Assembly (NCBI RefSeq): GCF_025403485.1
Contig: NZ_CP099966.1
Coordinates: 2,542,001-2,606,000, forward strand
Direction: 5' to 3'
Source of the DNA: Chryseobacterium paludis
GTDB lineage: Bacteria; Bacteroidota; Bacteroidia; Flavobacteriales; Weeksellaceae
Length of the DNA: 64,000 nucleotides
Below the pieces are notes generated by a model, which did no database searches, was not told the origin of the DNA, and saw nothing but the letters and a program-made list of their open reading frames with translations. The position numbers were made by a program, and so were the translations under genes. Positions 50,738 to 61,016 of the stretch are shown here, one piece after another; positions within the stretch are counted from its first letter, which is position 1, and each line of letters begins with the position of its first letter.

Positions 50738-51592
50738 TTACCTGCCAATATTTACAAAGATCTTTCGATAATCCAAAGGCGAAGTATTGGTTTGCTTTTT
50801 GAAAAAATGGCTAAACTGCTCTGGTGTACTGAATGAAAGCTGATAAGCAATTTCCTTGATTGTTTTAGCTGAAAACTGCAGCTGCCGTTTCGATTCGGCG
50901 ATCACTTGTCCGGCTATGATTTCCTTAGCACCTTTTCCACTTTTCTTTTTAGATATTTCAGAAAGTTTACGAGGAGTAACCATTAACTGGTCTGCATAGT
51001 ATGAAACATCATGCATTTGATTATACTGTTTATTAACCAATTCCAGGAAACGACGATAGATCTGGTTATCAAAATCGTCAAGGCTTTCCTGAAAAGCTGG
51101 AGCAGCATTAGCAAGCTTAATCATAAGAATTTTTAAATAAGCCGCCATCGCATCAAGCTTATTGGGATAATCATTGCTTATACTTTCTTTTAAGAGAATT
51201 TCACAAATAGCATTCAGTTCATAAAAATCTTTTTCTTTTAAAGATAATCTCTGATGAAGAGCAGCATCATTGAACAGTAATAATTTACAATTAGAAGCAC
51301 TTGAAGGTGCCCTTTCCCAGAAACAGTCACCGAAGCTTATTTCAAATCCCGACCATTTCGTTTGGTAAGAAAAAGAAAACACCTGTCCTTTTGATATAAC
51401 AAATACTTCTGATCCTTCTATATCAAATTCATTATCATCAATAATAAGTGTGCCTTTTCCTTCATGGATGATCAGTACCCGATTATAGGTAACACTTATT
51501 ACATCAGCTTCCCCGAAAACCGATTGGGTAAGTTTTTTTACCTGAAAAGAATCCTTTATCTCTTTATCAAGGATAAGTGTTTCATCATACAT
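50738..51592 (-). CDS. AraC family transcriptional regulator
   Basis: 284 residues. A cupin-like N-terminal ligand domain (about 20-120: LIIHEGKGTLIIDDNEFDIEGSEVFVISKGQVF) and two HTH motifs at the end (about 195-280: MHDVSYYADQLMVTPRKLSEISKKKSGKG, TIKEIAYQLSFSTPEQFSHFFKKQTNTSPLDYRK). It probably controls the HD and ester cyclase genes downstream on the same strand, 69 bases away. Confidence 0.9.
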   Translation of the reverse strand: MYDETLILDKEIKDSFQVKKLTQSVFGEADVISVTYNRVLIIHEGKGTLIIDDNEFDIEGSEVFVISKGQVFSFSYQTKWSGFEISFGDCFWERAPSSASNCKLLLFNDAALHQRLSLKEKDFYELNAICEILLKESISNDYPNKLDAMAAYLKILMIKLANAAPAFQESLDDFDNQIYRRFLELVNKQYNQMHDVSYYADQLMVTPRKLSEISKKKSGKGAKEIIAGQVIAESKRQLQFSAKTIKEIAYQLSFSTPEQFSHFFKKQTNTSPLDYRKIFVNIGR

Positions 51593-51776
51593 ACTCTATG
51601 TCATCTTGAATATTCAAATTTACAAATATCAAATGTATTAGTGATTATAAGTTATAGCTTTTGACGTATCAAAAAATAGCAACAATCAATGATACTTTTT
51701 ACAACAAATGAGATATTTCATACAATTTTTTGATTTTTATATAGAATAAGTTTGCTCTGTTTAAAACCTATCCATT

Positions 51777-52262
51777 ATGAATGCATTAAAAAAATTATGT
51801 TATCTCTTAGCAATGTTTGCTTTAACAATTACCGCTGCATCATGTTCAGATAATGATGAAGAGATCGTAGTTGTAGAACCTGAGCTTACTCCTTCACAAG
51901 TACTGGCTTCTACCCCCTGGGAAACGACAAACGCTAAAAATCAGAACGGACAGTCTGTTCCCTTAACAGATTCAAACGTAGCTAATTTTGTGGGATTTGC
52001 CTATTTCAAGGCAGATGGAACATTTACGATGTACAACCTGGATAACTCTCCAAAGATGCATGGCGATTGGTCTATTTCTGCAGATGGAACTACAAGAACC
52101 ATTGTTGCAAAAGACAATAATGGGAATGTTCTTTTCACGAGAGTCGTAAAAATTACGGTATTAACGAAACAGGAATTTACCTATAGAGTGTTTCCTGACG
52201 CAAACAATCAGTCAGTGTATTATGATATTATCCATACACCGACAACTCATCCAGAGCCATAA
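51777..52262 (+). CDS. DUF4822 lipoprotein
   Basis: 161 residues. Signal peptide with lipobox-like ITAASC (Cys about 23), acidic linker (SDNDEEIVVVEPE), then a beta-sandwich with LASTPWETTNAKNQNG, FVGFAYFKADGTFTMYNLDNSPKMHGDWS and FTRVVKITVLTKQEFTYRVFPD, matching the DUF4822/lipocalin-like pattern. Function unknown. It is a single-gene unit with a terminator downstream. Confidence 0.82.
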   Translation: MNALKKLCYLLAMFALTITAASCSDNDEEIVVVEPELTPSQVLASTPWETTNAKNQNGQSVPLTDSNVANFVGFAYFKADGTFTMYNLDNSPKMHGDWSISADGTTRTIVAKDNNGNVLFTRVVKITVLTKQEFTYRVFPDANNQSVYYDIIHTPTTHPEP

Positions 52263-52288
52263 TGGTTCTATTTTTTTATAATAAGCGA

Positions 52289-52312
52289 AAGGCTGTCTCA
52301 AAAGACAGTCTT
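52289..52312 (+). terminator. Terminator after the DUF4822 gene
   Basis: AAGGCTGTCT, loop CAAA, AGACAGTCTT followed by TTTT. Confidence 0.75.
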
Positions 52313-52451
52313 TTTTACTTTATTCTTCAAACCAATTATCTTCAAGATCGTCACTATCCAAATAAGCATTATTTTTTTTTCATTTTTTCACAAACTGATG
52401 TAACATATATCACAGGTCGGTTGTCTTATCAATTGAAACGCCCCCTTGAAA

Positions 52452-54611
52452 ATGAAAATAATTATATCTACAATCGCGATATTAACCGCTTCTTTATCTT
52501 TAGCTCAGGTAAAAAAAGATTCGGTTAAACAAAAAGACATAGAAGCTGTTACCCTTGTTGTCAGAAAACCAACAGTAGAATCTAAAGTTGACAGAACTGT
52601 TTTTAATGTAGCCAATAGTTCTATCCTTGCAGGAAATACTACCTGGGATGTTCTTAGAATGACTCCTTTGGTTAGTATTGATAATAACGATGTTATAAAA
52701 GCTGAAGGTGAAAAGGTTACTGTTTATATCAATGACAGAAAATCAGTTTTTACAGGAAAAGAGCTGAAAGAATATCTGGCTACGATCCCAGCAGACAACC
52801 TGATGAAAATAGAAGTGATCACCAGTCCTTCTTCGCGTTATGAAAGTGCCGGATCGGTAATCAACATCGTATTGAAAAAACGTGATGATGAAGGGATGAA
52901 AGGAAGTGTTACCCTGAACAACAGACAAAATAGAAAAAACTCACAATACACCAATTTTAATCTTAATTATCATAAGAAAAAATTTACGCAGACCCTTATT
53001 GGAAGCTACAGTGATAATACGTGGTCACAAAAAAATTCCAACACCCAGTCTTTATACAAGGATAATGATGTTACCTCCATCAATATCATAAATACGGACC
53101 GAAACAAAAGCCCTTCTTTATCTTCTACTTCAGAATATGAACTGAATGATAAAAATAATGTTGGGGTTATTCTGGAATACTATCAGAGCAAAAGATCTAC
53201 TTTTTCAGATGCAGAAGGAATACATTACGCAAATGATGTTTTTAAGGACTCATATAACCGAAATCAGGATTTAACCGGCATGAGCCGTACCCTGGGAACC
53301 AATGTTTTCTATAAATATTATGATAAAGAAAAAAATAAAATTTTAGATATTAATATCGGTACAAATTATGATTCTCAAAAAGACACTAATGATCTAATAA
53401 CAAATTACAGTAATAAATCCACGTTGGATCAAATAGGAATTAATTCTCATAATCAAACCCGTAACTATTATCTAAAAGTAGACTATACGCAACCTTTAGG
53501 GAAATCAGGAGCAACATTTGAAGTGGGTGGAAAAATGGACTTCAATAACAATGTAGCTCCATATGATCTGTCTGGAAATATGATAGACAGCAGTTTAAGA
53601 ACAAATGATAATTTCCATTATCAGGATAATATTAATTCCGTTTATGCCAACTATAGCAAAACCTTTTTCAAAAAGCTGGAAACCAGAATCGGAATCCGCT
53701 ATGAATATATTAGTTTCAAACTGCGACAGGATATAGCAGGTACTTCAAGAAAAGATTCTTATGGTACTTTTCTTCCCAACATATTGCTGAAATACAATTT
53801 TTCAGATAAATATGATTTGAGTTTGACCTATAACCGTAATATCTGGCGTCCGTGGTATACGGAATTCAATCCTTTTCTTATCCCTAATTATGATGGATTC
53901 TATTCCAGAGGAAATATGGATTTACAACCCAATCCTAGTGACAGACTTTATATGAAATTCGGAATTCTGAAAAAATATTTTATTTCTGCAAGGTATATGT
54001 ATACCAATCAGGACTATTGGACAACTTATACTACTGAAGAAAATACACCGCCACAAAAAGACAAGACAATTACCTACCCAGGAAATTTTAGCGGCCGGGT
54101 TCAAAAGTATTATCTTTTTGCCAATACCAATCAGACCTTTCTGAAAAACAAACTAAGTGTGAATGTCGGATTTGGATGGTACTATATTGACAACAGCGAT
54201 TTTAATACAAAAAATGATTTGAAGGGAGCTAAGTATATCAGTTATTGGGGTGGATCCACTAATATCTCTTACACCAATCTTTTTAATAAGAACATCAATC
54301 TGAGTGCATGGGTAGAAGTATCCAATCAAAACAACGGAAATTCTTATGCGAACAACACGAATGTTTTTCATAATATTTCTGTAACTAAAATATTTCCTAA
54401 AACACAGATGGAAGTCAGCCTACAGCTGATGAATATTTTCCAGAGACCTAATTTTGATTCAACTACCTTCAGTCCGGTCGGAGCCTTTAGAAATTCTACA
54501 CAGTCGGATTGGTATGGTTTCTCACTTTCATTCGTAAAAAGATTTGGAAATCAAAAAGTAAAGACAAACACCAAAACCGATGTTGAGAAAAACGGTGGCG
54601 GCGGAAAATAA
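52452..54611 (+). CDS. Outer membrane beta-barrel (TonB-dependent receptor-like) protein
   Basis: I choose the ATG at 52452 (MKIIISTIAILTASLSLAQ, 719 residues); a TTG two codons earlier is less likely. Signal peptide, then a plug-like domain (about 35-140: VTLVVRKPTVESKVDRTVFNVANSSILAG...VLRMTPLVSIDNNDVIKAEGEKVTVYINDR) and a long barrel of alternating strands ending in a C-terminal Phe/aromatic strand. It belongs to the OMP beta-brl type without a carboxypeptidase-like N-domain. Substrate unknown. Confidence 0.88.
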   Translation: MKIIISTIAILTASLSLAQVKKDSVKQKDIEAVTLVVRKPTVESKVDRTVFNVANSSILAGNTTWDVLRMTPLVSIDNNDVIKAEGEKVTVYINDRKSVFTGKELKEYLATIPADNLMKIEVITSPSSRYESAGSVINIVLKKRDDEGMKGSVTLNNRQNRKNSQYTNFNLNYHKKKFTQTLIGSYSDNTWSQKNSNTQSLYKDNDVTSINIINTDRNKSPSLSSTSEYELNDKNNVGVILEYYQSKRSTFSDAEGIHYANDVFKDSYNRNQDLTGMSRTLGTNVFYKYYDKEKNKILDINIGTNYDSQKDTNDLITNYSNKSTLDQIGINSHNQTRNYYLKVDYTQPLGKSGATFEVGGKMDFNNNVAPYDLSGNMIDSSLRTNDNFHYQDNINSVYANYSKTFFKKLETRIGIRYEYISFKLRQDIAGTSRKDSYGTFLPNILLKYNFSDKYDLSLTYNRNIWRPWYTEFNPFLIPNYDGFYSRGNMDLQPNPSDRLYMKFGILKKYFISARYMYTNQDYWTTYTTEENTPPQKDKTITYPGNFSGRVQKYYLFANTNQTFLKNKLSVNVGFGWYYIDNSDFNTKNDLKGAKYISYWGGSTNISYTNLFNKNINLSAWVEVSNQNNGNSYANNTNVFHNISVTKIFPKTQMEVSLQLMNIFQRPNFDSTTFSPVGAFRNSTQSDWYGFSLSFVKRFGNQKVKTNTKTDVEKNGGGGK

Positions 54612-54636
54612 ATAAAATTTTAATTGTTAATAACAG

Positions 54637-54671
54637 AAACGGACTTTTTGAGAATTCAAAAAAGTCCGTTT
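54637..54671. terminator. Bidirectional terminator
   Basis: AAACGGACTTTTT / AAAAAGTCCGTTT around a GAATTC-containing loop, between convergent OMP and S9 genes. Confidence 0.85.
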
Positions 54672-54705
54672 CTTATTTAATAAAATCAAAGAATTGTCTT
54701 AAAAT

Positions 54706-56910
54706 TTATTTCTTTTTATTTTCTTTTGGTTGATAACCGGGAAGTCCTAATTGCCAGGCAACAAAAGCAAAAACTTCTCCTACATTGGCATATGCACGCG
54801 CAAGATCAGCACCACCCATATGTCCACCTTCGTAATCTACTTTAAAAAGTATTGGATTGTCAGAAGCGTCATTTGCCATTAGTTTCGCGGCAAATTTAGC
54901 GGGCATCCATGAAACAACCCTGCTGTCATTAATCCCGGTTGTAATCAAAGTAGCAGGATATTTTTCTCCTTTTTTTATGTGGTGGAAAGCATCCATTTCC
55001 AATAAAGCTTTAAATTCATCAGGCTTAGTTACTGTTCCAAACTCAGGAATATTTCCAGGGCCATTAGGTGTAATTTCACTTCTGATCGTATTAGTAGAGC
55101 CTACATCAACAATCACTGCTTTAAATAGATCTGGTCTCTCTGTAACAGCTCTTCCAACAGTAATTCCACCTGCACTACCTCCCCAGATGGCTACCTTTTC
55201 CTTTGAAGTGTAGCCTTCTTTAATCAGATATTCAGTACAATCTATTAGATCTCTCCAGGTATTGGGCTTCGTTTGTTTGTAGCCTGCTTTATGCCAGATT
55301 TCCCCTTTTTCACCACCGCCTCTTACGTGGGCAATAGCAACCATACCGCCTTTTTTAGCCCACATACCAAAGCTTCTTGCAAAGAATGGACTATACGACA
55401 TTCCGTAGCTTCCGTAAGACTCTATCAAAACAGGAATATTTCCGGTTTTTTTAATATTTTTATCATAAACCAATGTCAAAGGAACTTCTACCCCGTCTCT
55501 TGCTTTTATACTTGTTTCTTCAACAACTACACCTTCAAATTCAGGATAAGCAATCAATGGTGCCAGATTTTCTTCTTCAAACTGATTCGTTTTCAAATCA
55601 TATTTTAATCTTCTTGTTTCATTGGCCCAGCCGGAACAATAAATCCAGACATCAGAATACTCTTTACCTTTTATCTCAATAGAAACACTTCCTGCGACAA
55701 AAGGTAGTTTTATTGGAATATCTTTTCCATTTCTATACAGATAGAATCTTGCATCAACACCATTTTTGGTTGTTGTATAATACATTCCATCTTTTGTAAT
55801 TTCAAAACTTTTAATGGTTTCATCCTTTTTTTCAGGAACCAGAATTTCAGGATTTTTAAAATCCGGTTTTTCAAGATCGGTTTTACAAAGTTTAAAGTTT
55901 GGTGAGTTATATCCCGACATAAAATAGACTTCTTTTCCTACCGGTTTTTTCTCATATACCTTATCTGCCTTATAGTAGAGGGGTTTCCAGCTTTTAATTC
56001 CTTTTTCAAAATCTTTCCTGCTGATGATAAATGTATCGGTAAAATCATCTACATCACCCAGATTCCCAATAAAATAAGGATCATTCTGATTGAACTGAAC
56101 AATCCCCGGGAATCGGCCTTCATCAATATTTAATTCTGGATTATTTACTCTTGAAAAAACATTTTTACGTTTTTTCGGATCTTCACCCAATCTGTAAAAA
56201 GTTACTTCTGTATTTTTTGTGTACTCCGGAGAGTTTGAATCTGTCACCGGAAAATAAGTGTAAAAGAAGCTGTTATTATCTTCCAGCCATTTTACCTGAC
56301 CAACAGTTGTAGGCTCAAGATTGGTAATTACCTCCGGATAGATCTGTTTTGTCTTTACATCCATGATAATGACTTCAGAAATTTCCTTTCCATTCTCGGA
56401 CATCGAGATTGCAATCTTACTCCCATCCCAGCTTGGACTCAGAAAATTAATTGTGAAATTATGTTTCTGTGTTGAACCCGGATCGAAGGTGGAAATAAAA
56501 GTTGCAGGATCATATAAAAACTCTTCTTTTCCCTTAAATCCTTTTCTGTAGTATAATTTTTGATATTTGTCGTCTGCTGCTTTTTTTAAATAAAAGTATA
56601 AGTCACCGCCCGTTATTTTTAAAGTTGATACTGAATATCCAGTCCTCTTGTCAAATTTCAATCTCTCATCCACAAAATATTTTTTGTACGGGAGTTCACC
56701 AAGTACAGAATCGGTATAATCAGCCTGAGATTTCATCCAGTTAATTGTAGCCGGATCTTTTAAATCTTCTAAATTTCTGTATTCATCTACTATTTTAGTT
56801 CCGAAATATTCATCAGTAACTGGTGCTGAAGGTGCTAAATTTGTTTTTTGAGCATTAATCAGTGTACAGGAAACCAAATTAACGGCTATAATAAAATATG
56901 TTCTTTTCAT
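54706..56910 (-). CDS. Prolyl oligopeptidase family serine peptidase (S9A), exported
   Basis: 734 residues. Signal peptide (MKRTYFIIAVNLVSCTLINAQ), a seven-blade propeller region (about 70-440), and an alpha/beta hydrolase domain with HVRGGGEKGEIWH, catalytic Ser in GGSAGG (about 579), Asp in INDSRV (about 662) and His in EGGHMGG (about 696). It cleaves short peptides after proline in the periplasm. It stands between a bidirectional terminator and the promoter region near 56930. Confidence 0.93.
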   Translation of the reverse strand: MKRTYFIIAVNLVSCTLINAQKTNLAPSAPVTDEYFGTKIVDEYRNLEDLKDPATINWMKSQADYTDSVLGELPYKKYFVDERLKFDKRTGYSVSTLKITGGDLYFYLKKAADDKYQKLYYRKGFKGKEEFLYDPATFISTFDPGSTQKHNFTINFLSPSWDGSKIAISMSENGKEISEVIIMDVKTKQIYPEVITNLEPTTVGQVKWLEDNNSFFYTYFPVTDSNSPEYTKNTEVTFYRLGEDPKKRKNVFSRVNNPELNIDEGRFPGIVQFNQNDPYFIGNLGDVDDFTDTFIISRKDFEKGIKSWKPLYYKADKVYEKKPVGKEVYFMSGYNSPNFKLCKTDLEKPDFKNPEILVPEKKDETIKSFEITKDGMYYTTTKNGVDARFYLYRNGKDIPIKLPFVAGSVSIEIKGKEYSDVWIYCSGWANETRRLKYDLKTNQFEEENLAPLIAYPEFEGVVVEETSIKARDGVEVPLTLVYDKNIKKTGNIPVLIESYGSYGMSYSPFFARSFGMWAKKGGMVAIAHVRGGGEKGEIWHKAGYKQTKPNTWRDLIDCTEYLIKEGYTSKEKVAIWGGSAGGITVGRAVTERPDLFKAVIVDVGSTNTIRSEITPNGPGNIPEFGTVTKPDEFKALLEMDAFHHIKKGEKYPATLITTGINDSRVVSWMPAKFAAKLMANDASDNPILFKVDYEGGHMGGADLARAYANVGEVFAFVAWQLGLPGYQPKENKKK

Positions 56911-57029
56911 TGATCTTTTAATTCACCATACAAAGAAAGCAAATATGATTTATATTCCAAAAACAATCTAACAATGGGATTTGATGATCTATATTTTCAG
57001 CATACGATCGATACATAAGTACAAAAAAA

Positions 57030-57049
57030 CGCTCACATTTCTGTAAGCG
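57030..57049 (-). terminator. Terminator after map
   Basis: CGCTTACA, loop GAAA, TGTGAGCG with a T run on the minus strand. Confidence 0.75.
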
Positions 57050-57077
57050 GTTTTATGTATTTATTTCAATTAAATCC

Positions 57078-57842
57078 TTAGTTTAATATTCCATTCATTT
57101 CTGTTAAAATGATCGGCTTCCCATCAGTAACCACAATAGTGTGTTCATGTTGTGCCATATAGCCTCCGTTATTACCTACCATGGTCCATCCGTCATTTAA
57201 TTCTACGGCGAGATTTGAAGAGGTCGAGATAAATGTCTCTATCGCAACCACGGAATTTTTTTTGAACCTCCGGGAATCAAAACGGTTTTTATAATTAAAT
57301 AATTCGTCAGGCTGCTCATGCAAACTTCTTCCGATACCATGTCCTGCTAAATTCTTAATCACTCTAAAGCCTCTTTTTTTAGCTTCAGTTTCCATAAGAA
57401 ATCCAATATCTGCTATTTTGACTCCACCTTTTATATTACTGATTGCTTTTTCTAAAATAGCTTTAGAAGCATCCACTAATTTCTGATGCTGGTTGATATC
57501 CTTTCCAATAATAAAAGATCCTCCATTATCCGCCCAGAATCCATTGAGTTCCGCTGAAACATCAATATTTATTAAATCACCTTCTTTTAAAATCCTTTCT
57601 TCGGTCGGAATACCATGACAGAATTCATTATCTACACTGATGCATGTCCACCCCGGAAATCCATACGTCAGATAAGGTGCAGATTTCGCTCCAAAGTCGG
57701 ATAAAATTTTTGCTCCGTATTCATCAAGATCCTTTGTTGTCATACCTGGCTGAGCATAATTGATCATTTCCTTTAAAGTATAGGCAACAGCTTCACTTGC
57801 CTTTTGCATTCCTATTAATTCAGATTCGTTTGTTATGGACAT
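57078..57842 (-). CDS. map: Type I methionine aminopeptidase
   Basis: 254 residues, type Ia with no N-terminal extension. The metal ligands are all visible: the two Asp in NIDVSAELNGFWADNGGSF (about 95 and 106), His in AGHGIGRSLHE (about 170), Glu in VAIETFIS (about 204) and Glu in AQHEHTIVV (about 233). It removes initiator Met in the cytoplasm. This copy resembles the extra MetAP (YflG-like) of other bacteria more than the ribosomal-operon copy, so a second map gene elsewhere is likely. It lies 107 bases downstream of the lanthipeptide operon. Confidence 0.9.
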   Translation of the reverse strand: MSITNESELIGMQKASEAVAYTLKEMINYAQPGMTTKDLDEYGAKILSDFGAKSAPYLTYGFPGWTCISVDNEFCHGIPTEERILKEGDLINIDVSAELNGFWADNGGSFIIGKDINQHQKLVDASKAILEKAISNIKGGVKIADIGFLMETEAKKRGFRVIKNLAGHGIGRSLHEQPDELFNYKNRFDSRRFKKNSVVAIETFISTSSNLAVELNDGWTMVGNNGGYMAQHEHTIVVTDGKPIILTEMNGILN

Positions 57843-57949
57843 TGCTTTATTTTTTGTTCTTATAAATTCCCACTTGTGCTATCAATAACAAAATATTACT
57901 TCTACGATAACCCTTGGAGATTACAAAGTTAGCAATTTAAAATCTTTCT

Positions 57950-58795
57950 TTACAGAGAACGGTAAGCGATAGTTTTATAATATCTTACTAAATAATCATA
58001 AATCACCATCTCAAATACTCTTTGATTGGAAACAAAAAGTCGATTGATATTCATGTGAAAAATACTTTGAAAGAAAGTATGCAAAGGTATTTCTAAAGAC
58101 TTATTATCATTGTGAAATTTAATGTTCTGTAAAACGGCTGCACTTTCTTCAACATTAGAAATAAGAAAATGTCTTTCCTCCGAAAATTCTTCTGATTTAA
58201 GAAAATCAATAAATTTTGGCTTAAATTCCCGGTATTTCCTATCTAACTGGCTGTTAAGCTTTTTATCTGCATTAAATTCCTTTTTAAATGCATCATTAAA
58301 AACTTTTATCCACTCAAGTTTCTCCTGAATATTAAGATTAATTCTATTTAGTACTTCATCAATGTAAAAAAGGCTGACAATTATTTTCTCTTCGTCATCA
58401 AAATGCAAACATTGTAATGTGTATTCACTATTGATACAGAATAAAGCTTCCGCATCTTCAATAGTATTCTGTCCATATCTTTCAACTTCCCTATTGTAGA
58501 CATCAACTGAAATATTTGAAATTTCTCCGCTATCAATAAATTTTTTAAAAACATTACTGGCCTTATTTAAGACTTCATTGTAACTCTTAGTATTTTTTAA
58601 TTTAATTCTAAGTCTTATATGTGGTTTTGGATCATTGTATCGAATAAAAAAAAATTGAGAAATATAATTTCTTTCCTTACACCATTCGATGACTGGTATA
58701 ATAGCAACTTCCAAAAGAATATCCGAAATCTTTATACCTGCATAAATTTTCAGATACAGCCATTCATCTTCTAGAAAAAATTGTCTTTTTACCAT
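57950..58795 (-). CDS. Thiopeptide-type/SpaB C-terminal domain protein (LanB elimination half)
   Basis: 281 residues. Recognisable as the SpaB_C/thiopeptide-type domain: WLYLKIYAGIKISDILLEVAIIPVIEWCKERNYISQFFFIRYNDPKPHIRLRIKL at 12-65, YNREVERYG (about 98-106), and a C-terminal FFQSIFHMNINRLF. In LanB dehydratases this domain carries out glutamate elimination on glutamylated Ser/Thr. Here it is a separate gene beginning three bases after the N-terminal half, as in Bacteroidota split LanB systems. Confidence 0.87.
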   Translation of the reverse strand: MVKRQFFLEDEWLYLKIYAGIKISDILLEVAIIPVIEWCKERNYISQFFFIRYNDPKPHIRLRIKLKNTKSYNEVLNKASNVFKKFIDSGEISNISVDVYNREVERYGQNTIEDAEALFCINSEYTLQCLHFDDEEKIIVSLFYIDEVLNRINLNIQEKLEWIKVFNDAFKKEFNADKKLNSQLDRKYREFKPKFIDFLKSEEFSEERHFLISNVEESAAVLQNIKFHNDNKSLEIPLHTFFQSIFHMNINRLFVSNQRVFEMVIYDYLVRYYKTIAYRSL

Positions 58796-58798
58796 AAT

Positions 58799-61015
58799 CT
58801 ACAGTTTCATGTTTTTATATATTGAAAAAACAAACTCGTGCTTATAATCATCATTTTCATTGTATAAAAATTCACTAATGATGATTGATTTTTCTTTTCT
58901 TATAGTTTGGATAAAAATTCTTACCATATCATAATTCTCTAAATTTATAGGTAAGGTGTTATCATATTTTACCCATTGAATCCATTGAGGAATATTTCTT
59001 TTATTTCTCCAGATTTTTAATTTTGACAATACTTGTTCTTTATCTTCTATTAACACTTCCAAAGAGTCAATATCCTTATCAATAATATTCCACTGAGCTT
59101 TTGACAGAATGACATTGTTATATTCTATTCTAGGTAAAAATTTATAAATCTTATTCAATCCGCCCCAATTAAAATATAGTTCTGTACGGCTATTTTGGGA
59201 ATGGAGATCTGATAAGAAATGATAAATAGGTAAAGTATCCGTATAGTAATTATGAGCATTAGTTAAACAAGGTATAATTTCTTTATTTAATTTCTTGGAA
59301 CGCAAAATGATTCTATCATTTCTCAAAGATATATATAGATCGTTAATAGATATCTGGTTCTCTGGTGGTAAAATAGATTGTGCCAGATAAGGGATTTCAT
59401 AGCTTCTTAATGTTGGTCGTCTTATCACATTGCCTAATCTTGCTTGTGGTAAGTGAATTATTTCTGCTAAAAGAGAATCAGTATGAAAATCTTCTTCTTT
59501 TTCAGTTATTTTTTTTGTTAAACCCTTTACCTCCGATTTTTCGGAACAGAATCTTCCAAGAAGATTTGCAGCACTACTTCCCCCTCCACTTCCTATATAT
59601 AATTTTTCATAACTATTTTCAGATATTATTTCTGCCATAAAAGACATGGTATTTGGTAAATCATCCCAATTCTCCTCAAAGCCTTTAAAATCCTCATCAT
59701 ATAACTCAATTGTAAATTTTTTATCCAGTAAAGCTTCTTGTAATTTTTCATTAAGAATTTTTTGGATAGGAGTAAGCTCTATCTTAAGATTTTGTTTATC
59801 CGGAAGAACAGGAAACACCAAATCATCTAAATAGGAATGAATACCTTTTGCCGAAATATCCTGCCTGTACCCAATTCCTATTTCTGTATCTAAAACATAA
59901 GATAAGGGCATTTCCCGAGTTTCAAATCTCTCATAAAATGCTTTTTTAAATTTATTGAGGTGAGTGTCTTTATAAGGTTGTGTAATTTTATTTAGAAAAC
60001 TAATCCCTTTTTTAATCTCTTTTGTCCAATAAACAGGAAGCTCTACTGTATTCTTAAAATACAGATCTGTCTGGAAAAGATATTTCTGTTCATATTTAGC
60101 ATGAAAAGATTGAATCAATTTTTCAATTTCCAAATATTGAGAAATAGGATTTCCTATGTTTAAATCCAACGCATCCAGTTTATTTTTTATAGAAATCAAA
60201 ATATCTTCTTCCTCCCTAGCCTCTATTCTGTTTAAAACACATAATATAACTTCTAAAAAATCTTCTCCTGAAACGTTCGGTTCCAGCTCACTTATCAAAA
60301 CTTGGTTATCAATTAACTCATTTATAAATACCTGAGCTTCTTCTTCTTTTATTTCATTATTAACAAGACTTTTAACAATTTCCCCAATAGTTTTTCCTTG
60401 TTGAGAAAAATCCATCACATGTTCAAGTTCGTGTGAAAACGGAGCAGAAGAAATGATATAGTCTCTTTTTCCATTGGTATACTGATATTCAACATAGCGA
60501 ATATTATCTCCTACTCTATAAATACTGTTATTGGGAGAATAAAAAAGTTGATTTTTATAGGAAGGAATGTCTGTCAGATACTTTGCTAAAGAAACCAGAA
60601 AATGCATATCAAGTTTTGTGTCTCGGATTTTCGCTGAATCAGAGAGCTTTTGATTATTTTTTTTATTACTTTCCGTTATTTCCTTATTAAATATACCTAA
60701 CCCAATCCCTGAAAAAAGCCCGAATGGCGTACATCGTGTACTCATTCGGCTATAATATTTAATTATGGTATTTTTAACTTTTAGATGCTGGTCTGGTGAT
60801 AATTCCCCATTTGAATTCAACCATTGCCTGAGTTCCTGATAAAAGTAAGGGGATGCTAAATAAATAGCCTCTTGAAAGATTGGATCATTACAAATTCCTT
60901 TCAATTCATTACTTGATAATTGATCTTTTTCTAATTTCATTCGAAATTCTCTAGATGAAAATAAAGGAGTTCGAACTATATACTCATTAAAAAAATAATA
61001 AGGAAAATGAGACAT
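58799..61015 (-). CDS. Lantibiotic dehydratase, N-terminal (glutamylation) half
   Basis: 738 residues. It begins YYFFNEYIVRTPLFS and carries the class I dehydratase block YYSRMSTRCTPFGLFSGIGLGIF at about 90-112, and the IIRRPTLRSYEIPYLAQSILPPENQISINDLYISLRNDRIIL region at about 535-580. It attaches glutamyl groups from glutamyl-tRNA to Ser/Thr of the precursor; the elimination domain is encoded separately by the next gene. It is one base from the hydrolase gene upstream. Confidence 0.92.
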   Translation of the reverse strand: MSHFPYYFFNEYIVRTPLFSSREFRMKLEKDQLSSNELKGICNDPIFQEAIYLASPYFYQELRQWLNSNGELSPDQHLKVKNTIIKYYSRMSTRCTPFGLFSGIGLGIFNKEITESNKKNNQKLSDSAKIRDTKLDMHFLVSLAKYLTDIPSYKNQLFYSPNNSIYRVGDNIRYVEYQYTNGKRDYIISSAPFSHELEHVMDFSQQGKTIGEIVKSLVNNEIKEEEAQVFINELIDNQVLISELEPNVSGEDFLEVILCVLNRIEAREEEDILISIKNKLDALDLNIGNPISQYLEIEKLIQSFHAKYEQKYLFQTDLYFKNTVELPVYWTKEIKKGISFLNKITQPYKDTHLNKFKKAFYERFETREMPLSYVLDTEIGIGYRQDISAKGIHSYLDDLVFPVLPDKQNLKIELTPIQKILNEKLQEALLDKKFTIELYDEDFKGFEENWDDLPNTMSFMAEIISENSYEKLYIGSGGGSSAANLLGRFCSEKSEVKGLTKKITEKEEDFHTDSLLAEIIHLPQARLGNVIRRPTLRSYEIPYLAQSILPPENQISINDLYISLRNDRIILRSKKLNKEIIPCLTNAHNYYTDTLPIYHFLSDLHSQNSRTELYFNWGGLNKIYKFLPRIEYNNVILSKAQWNIIDKDIDSLEVLIEDKEQVLSKLKIWRNKRNIPQWIQWVKYDNTLPINLENYDMVRIFIQTIRKEKSIIISEFLYNENDDYKHEFVFSIYKNMKL

Positions 61016-61016
61016 C

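Noticed and set aside
52262..52528. Open frame of 88 codons between the DUF4822 gene and the beta-barrel gene
   Set aside because: It runs through the terminator and into the beta-barrel gene in another frame.
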